Shown here piece by piece: positions 61,277 to 64,000 of a DNA stretch of 64,000 nt (position 1 is the stretch's first letter; the number at the start of each line of letters is the position of its first letter). The position numbers and the translations under genes were made by a program. The notes beneath the pieces were generated by a model. It ran no database searches. It was given only the letters and a program-made list of their open reading frames with translations, and was not told where the DNA came from. The stretch lies in contig NZ_JAGXJW010000036.1 in NCBI RefSeq assembly GCF_019091135.1, positions 1-64,000 on the forward strand. Direction: 5' to 3'. Origin of the DNA: Cohnella sp. GbtcB17 (GTDB taxonomy: Bacteria; Bacillota; Bacilli; Paenibacillales; Paenibacillaceae).

Positions 61277-61687
61277 TTAAGGGTTAGGCTGGATGAACAT
61301 GTGCTTATCCTTGGCGTACTTGACGTCGAGTGGCGGCCGAGGAATCTGCACTTTGATGATCAGATCGGAATAGTCCTCTACCCTTTCCGTCATGTAGGCG
61401 CGGAGCGTCGCGCGCTCGATCTCGTACAGGCCACGTTTGCCCGCGACCGAATATGTAAATTGCAATTTGAGCCCGGCCCGTTCCGGCTTATCCTTGATCC
61501 AAATGCGCCGAGCCTTCAGGCGCCCCAGGGAGCGCTCCAGCTCACCTTGGAGAAAGCTGCCGACGAGCTTAGTAATGCCGCTGCGCGTACCCTTGGCGTC
61601 CTCATGCTGTGCCCGTGCCATCTCCACGAGCGTCATGATCTCGATATGCTCCTGGATGAGCTGCAGGTCCTCTGCCTCGGCCGTCAT
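61277..61687 (-). CDS. hypothetical protein of an SOS-controlled operon
   Basis: 136 residues from ATG 61687 (AGGGG upstream), overlapping the stop of the preceding gene by ATGA. I do not recognise the family. The first half is helical and charged (LIQEHIEIMTLVEMARAQHE). The second has beta character (LKLQFTYSVAGKRGLYEIER) and ends with a basic, proline-containing tail. No signal peptide or membrane segment. It is the second gene behind two LexA-type boxes, so a role in DNA damage response or in a prophage/mobile context is inferred from position only. Confidence 0.72.
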   Translation of the reverse strand: MTAEAEDLQLIQEHIEIMTLVEMARAQHEDAKGTRSGITKLVGSFLQGELERSLGRLKARRIWIKDKPERAGLKLQFTYSVAGKRGLYEIERATLRAYMTERVEDYSDLIIKVQIPRPPLDVKYAKDKHMFIQPNP

Positions 61688-61893
61688 GAGATGCCACGCC
61701 CCTGTGCCGGCAGCGGCCGACATGCGAGGATGCGATCGACGTGCAGGCTGCGCGGCGCGTGCTTGGTCAGGTCGTAGGCCGATACCGTGTTGTCGTTCAC
61801 AGCGATCACCTTAACAGGTCGTTGCGTGAAATTGCCCTTTTGGTCCTCGTAGATCATTTCGACGGATCGATTTACGTATTTCGTGATATCCAT
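61684..61893 (-). CDS. small hypothetical protein, first gene of an SOS-controlled operon
   Basis: 69 residues from ATG 61893 (GGAGG eight bases before; a GTG at 61908 is in frame but overlaps the RBS). It appears to be a small beta-barrel-like protein (SVEMIYEDQKGNFTQRPVKV, APRSLHVDRILACRP), similar to short proteins often found next to Y-family polymerase or YolD-type genes in Paenibacillus; this is from memory and unverified. Two palindromes of the LexA type overlap its promoter. It is translationally coupled to the 136-residue protein. Confidence 0.72.
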   Translation of the reverse strand: MDITKYVNRSVEMIYEDQKGNFTQRPVKVIAVNDNTVSAYDLTKHAPRSLHVDRILACRPLPAQGRGIS

Positions 61894-61911
61894 CTTGTTC
61901 GCCTCCACTGG

Positions 61912-61923
61912 GAACTTATGTTC
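61912..61923 (-). promoter_or_regulatory. LexA (SOS) box 2
   Basis: GAACTTATGTTC fits the Gram-positive LexA consensus GAACNNNNGTTC. It lies between the putative -10 box and the start codon, over the expected transcription start. Confidence 0.75.
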
Positions 61924-61925
61924 TT

Positions 61926-61955
61926 ATATTAACCAGAACGTACGTTCTTAATCAA
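61926..61955 (-). promoter_or_regulatory. SOS-type promoter with LexA box 1 in its spacer
   Basis: Minus strand: TTGATT (61950-61955) and TAATAT (61926-61931) are separated by 18 bp, and the spacer contains AGAACGTACGTTCT (61935-61948), a perfect 14-bp palindrome matching the LexA box. LexA binding would block RNA polymerase directly. Confidence 0.78.
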
Positions 61956-61972
61956 TAGGCGACAACTACCAA

Positions 61973-62006
61973 ATAAAAAAAAGCCCGAGAGCCGAAGCCC
62001 CCGGGC
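61973..62006 (-). terminator. Rho-independent terminator after the endolysin gene
   Basis: Minus strand: GCCCGGGGGC - TTCG - GCTCTCGGGC (two G-U pairs) followed by eight T residues, 6 bp past the stop at 62013. Confidence 0.93.
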
Positions 62007-62012
62007 GGAATA

Positions 62013-62792
62013 TCAAAGCAGATAAAGTTTTTTGGTATCGTTATCGTAAGCGAACGGGACGCCAGCCGCCTTCAGCACGTCTGCGATCGGTGCGACCAGC
62101 CGCCCATCCACGATCTCGCCGGTCGTGATGACCTCGTTACCGATCAAGCGGACGACTTTCGGCACGATCTCGGGCGCGGCCGGTTGCTCTGTAGCGATCG
62201 GCTTCGTGCTCCACCAGCCCTCTCCGCCATACGACTCGTTCAAATCGACGCCGATACCGGCAAGGCGCGTGTCGTTCTTGTACTGGTACAGGTTCGCCTT
62301 GCTACTCCGCTTGCCGCGACTCCAGGCGTACGTCTGCCAGAAGTGTTTGGCCGCGCCACGCTTTGCCATCTCCTCGATAACGGCATACGAGCCGTACACG
62401 CCGACCTGATAACCCGGGATCTCCGAGGCGGCCGCGCGCAGGTAATCCTCGATCAGATCGTAGCCCTTCGGCTGCGCATCGTAATCGACGGCGAAATAGA
62501 TCGCACTGCCGATCGGCTGCTCGATGGCGCGAGCCTCCAGGTACGCCGCCGCCCCGTCTTTCTTGCCGTTGACTGCTCCGCCTTGTGGCCGGCTGGCGGT
62601 CGTCTCGAACACGCTCACGACCTGCATGCCTGCTGCCGTGATGGTGACCGCCTCCGCGCGCGTTAGGCGCTTGCTGTACCCGACAGGCACGAGGTACCGG
62701 GCTGCCCACTGGTAGCCGGCAGCGGCCACGGCAGCGGCCGTTTTCGGCGTGAGCGGCGTTGCACAGTCAATGCCCTTAGTCGTTTGTGACAT
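62013..62792 (-). CDS. phage-type endolysin with DUF1906 (GH25-like) domain
   Basis: 259 residues from ATG 62792 (AAGGAGG upstream). Residues 1-190 form the DUF1906 glycoside-hydrolase-like TIM barrel (KGIDCATPLTPKTAAAV, YFAVDYDAQ, VGVYGSYAVIEEM, FWQTYAWSRG, YQYKNDTRLAGIGVDLNES). The last 50 residues (VVRLIGNEVITTGEIVDGRL to DNDTKKLYLL) look like a stalk / copper-amine-oxidase-N-type wall-binding domain. No signal peptide: export needs the holin encoded directly upstream, which overlaps by 17 bp. It probably cuts peptidoglycan during phage lysis. It is the last gene of the cassette before a terminator. Confidence 0.88.
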   Translation of the reverse strand: MSQTTKGIDCATPLTPKTAAAVAAAGYQWAARYLVPVGYSKRLTRAEAVTITAAGMQVVSVFETTASRPQGGAVNGKKDGAAAYLEARAIEQPIGSAIYFAVDYDAQPKGYDLIEDYLRAAASEIPGYQVGVYGSYAVIEEMAKRGAAKHFWQTYAWSRGKRSSKANLYQYKNDTRLAGIGVDLNESYGGEGWWSTKPIATEQPAAPEIVPKVVRLIGNEVITTGEIVDGRLVAPIADVLKAAGVPFAYDNDTKKLYLL

Positions 62793-63054
62793 CGGTTGCG
62801 CCCTCCTTGGTCTGCTTGACCAGCTGATATCCGTACACCGCCACGGCGCCGCAAAGGAAGCCCTGCAGCAGCGGCAGCGGACCAGGGCCAAGAATCCAAA
62901 TGGAGAGCAGTACGGCGGCCAGCGTCACGATGTACACGATCGACCAGTCCGGCACGCGGGGCGTGCGCTTTAAAATGTAGCCGAGCACCCAGCAGGCAGA
63001 CAGCACGATAAGTAATTGCGGATCGAGCAGATTTTCGATAACAGTCCATTCCAT
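62776..63054 (-). CDS. phage holin
   Basis: 92 residues with three hydrophobic segments (about 12-28, 37-56, 58-78) and a short charged C-terminus (VKQTKEGATDVTND), the layout of class I holins of the Hol44 type. GAGGAGCG precedes the ATG. It overlaps the endolysin gene and follows the XhlA-like gene by 13 bp, the order of Firmicute siphophage lysis cassettes. It forms pores that let the endolysin reach the wall. Confidence 0.88.
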   Translation of the reverse strand: MEWTVIENLLDPQLLIVLSACWVLGYILKRTPRVPDWSIVYIVTLAAVLLSIWILGPGPLPLLQGFLCGAVAVYGYQLVKQTKEGATDVTND

Positions 63055-63067
63055 ATGTGATCGCTCC

Positions 63068-63394
63068 TCAAAATAGTTTGATCCCTGTCAGCACAAGTCC
63101 GGCAACAGTGAGCATCGTCGCTATCATCCACCTACGGTCCAGCTTGCGCTCCTGATTCTCAGCTTTAATTCTTGCGGCAAGCGCCGTCGATTCCGCTTCG
63201 ACTCGGGCATTCAATAATCGTATTTCGTTGTCGTAATGCTTGTCCATCTCATCGAGCCGCTGCTTGAATTCCTCTAGGCGATGGTGCGCCGACTTAGCCG
63301 ACTGCAGCGCCTCGGCCGCCTTGTCTCTGGCGTCGAGCTGCATGTCCAGCTTGGTCTCGACGCGGGTCAATCGCTGCAGTATCTCGGTGTTCAC
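63068..63394 (-). CDS. XhlA-like phage lysis protein
   Basis: About 108 residues if started at the GTG 63394 (GGGGAG seven bases before); the frame is open to 63424. A long coiled coil (about 10-85; RLTRVETKLDMQLDARDKAA and on) ends in a single C-terminal membrane helix (WMIATMLTVAGLVLTGIKLF). This is the architecture of haemolysin XhlA of PBSX-type prophages, which assists the holin. Its position between the CD1375-like genes and the holin agrees. Confidence 0.85.
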   Translation of the reverse strand: MNTEILQRLTRVETKLDMQLDARDKAAEALQSAKSAHHRLEEFKQRLDEMDKHYDNEIRLLNARVEAESTALAARIKAENQERKLDRRWMIATMLTVAGLVLTGIKLF

Positions 63395-63429
63395 GTCTTC
63401 GCTCCCCAGCTCGTCCACCCCCAATAGTA

Positions 63430-63452
63430 AAGGCCCCGCCGAAGCGAGGCCC
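63430..63452 (-). terminator. hairpin after the second CD1375-like gene
   Basis: Minus strand GGCCTCGC - TTCG - GCGGGGCC (one G-U pair), then TTTACTATT. It is a stable UUCG hairpin with a poor T-tail, so it may limit read-through into the lysis genes or end a short transcript. Confidence 0.55.
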
Positions 63453-63457
63453 GCTGT

Positions 63458-63601
63458 CTAATCTCCGAGCGGTTGACCATCCGTTCCGAGTCCCGTCGAA
63501 GCCAAATCAGCTTCTACGGCCGGCTGCAGCGTTGCAGGAACTTGATCAAACGTCCGGCGCCCTGCCAGAATCAGCGTCACATAAACCGTCACGATTGCCA
63601 T
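63458..63601 (-). CDS. small CD1375-like phage protein (47 residues)
   Basis: 47 residues from ATG 63601 (GGAGGTGATCGT upstream): MAIVTVYVTLILAGRRTF then DQVPATLQPAVEADL. This is the pattern of the tiny CD1375/XkdX-like proteins encoded between tail and lysis genes in Firmicute prophages; their function is not known to me. It is a paralogue of the 41-residue protein directly upstream, with VxVYVxLIxxGRRT and VPxxL conserved. The frame extends upstream to 63646 but without a ribosome site. Confidence 0.8.
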   Translation of the reverse strand: MAIVTVYVTLILAGRRTFDQVPATLQPAVEADLASTGLGTDGQPLGD

Positions 63602-63627
63602 ACGATCACCTCCAAGGATTAGAAATA

Positions 63628-63656
63628 AAAAGAGCCGGAGCATCATGTCTGCTCGG
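63628..63656 (-). terminator. terminator-like hairpin spanning the stop codon of the 41-residue ORF
   Basis: Minus strand GGGCCGAGCA / TGCTCCGGCTC (one bulged base, G-U allowed) with a 7-nt loop containing the stop TGA, followed by TTTTTATTTC. Confidence 0.6.
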
Positions 63657-63768
63657 CCCCTTGATTCAGTTCCTTTTCGACTTCTTCCCGAAGATTTTCA
63701 GGCACACTTTCAAGTGTTCGGCGCCCCTCCTGTATCAACCGCACATAGACCTGCACCATGACTGTCAT
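63643..63768 (-). CDS. small CD1375-like phage protein (41 residues)
   Basis: A 41-residue gene, MTVMVQVYVRLIQEGRRTL then ESVPENLREEVEKEL, with GGAGG before its ATG and an ATGA overlap with the upstream gene. It aligns with the 47-residue protein at 63458 (VxVYVxLI, GRRT, VPxxL), so the two are tandem paralogues of the CD1375/XkdX-like type. Its stop codon lies in the loop of a terminator-like hairpin. Confidence 0.8.
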   Translation of the reverse strand: MTVMVQVYVRLIQEGRRTLESVPENLREEVEKELNQGAEQT

Positions 63769-64000
63769 AGGCCACCTCCGAGCATCATTTCGTACAGTTC
63801 GGCGAGTGCTTCCATGGTCGTAAGGTTTTCGGCTTTTAATGCTGCAATCTGCTGTTCCGGTGTAGGCGCATGTGGCTGGTTACGTATGGCGTCAATCTCT
63901 GCCTGCGTCAATCCCTCCACCCAAAACGCCGGCGCCTCTGGCAGCGTCAGCACGGGCTCGTCTCCGCGTGTATCCTCGTCCTCATGGCTCCAGTCCGAAT
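63765..64000 (-). CDS. phage tail-region protein, C-terminal part (runs off right edge)
   Basis: The frame is open to the right edge without a start; a GTG at 63953 is an internal codon, not a convincing start. The visible 77 residues include DEPVLTLPEAPAFWVEGLTQ, then AEIDAIRNQPHAPTPEQQIA and a short helical end (LTTMEALAELYEMMLGGGL). Short phage proteins with such an LTQxEIDAIRN...PTPEQQI C-terminus are common just upstream of CD1375/XkdX-like genes (XkdW position). Its function is unknown. It is coupled (ATGA) to the 41-residue gene. Confidence 0.75.
   Translation of the reverse strand, partial: SDWSHEDEDTRGDEPVLTLPEAPAFWVEGLTQAEIDAIRNQPHAPTPEQQIAALKAENLTTMEALAELYEMMLGGGL

Overview
The window looks like a chromosomal segment of a high-GC Firmicute of the Paenibacillus/Cohnella type. 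Three things suggest this: many AraC/YesN-type regulators, sugar ABC importers of the YtcQ/YtcP/YteP style that carry no ATPase of their own, and GGAGG ribosome binding sites combined with frequent GTG/TTG starts. This is inferred from protein families and gene style; no rRNA or other taxonomic marker is present.

About 1-58.5 kb is a dense accessory region for plant-type or complex glycans, built from separate catabolic modules that almost all read on the minus strand. From left to right: a GH78 alpha-L-rhamnosidase cut by the window edge, with an AraC regulator; a CUT1 sugar importer followed by three large uncharacterised carbohydrate-related proteins (2.1-14.2 kb) with an AraC regulator; a second GH78 with an AraC regulator; gntR plus a galactonate-dehydratase-like gene broken by one amber codon; an aldo/keto reductase and a YqcI/YcgG protein on the plus strand; a GH29 fucosidase with an AraC regulator; a ribose/inositol-type (CUT2) cluster with an MFS carrier, two Gfo/Idh oxidoreductases, two sugar epimerases, a broken rbsA-like ATPase and a second intact ATPase, with an AraC regulator; a LacI-controlled iolC-iolA-kduD-like-SDR operon; a CUT1 importer with a membrane-anchored YesN-type regulator and a GH151-like fucosidase; and a Gfo/Idh - CUT1 importer - unknown 658-residue protein operon with an AraC regulator. 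The recurring theme is release and import of deoxy-sugars (rhamnose, fucose), then isomerisation, oxidation and dehydration inside the cell.

Six of the eight plus-strand genes are AraC regulators, each placed divergently at the head of a minus-strand operon. Candidate control sites include twin identical 16-bp LacI-type palindromes before iolC, a cre (CcpA) site before the epimerase/rbs genes, a 17-bp motif shared by the two promoters of the CUT2 cluster, and an operator over the gntR promoter.

From 58.9 kb the content changes: a SulP anion transporter, a roughly 0.7-kb array of structured tandem repeats with minus-strand terminators, a two-gene operon under two LexA (SOS) boxes, and then the lysis end of a prophage running off the right edge (tail-associated ORF, two tiny CD1375-like proteins, XhlA-like protein, holin, DUF1906 endolysin).
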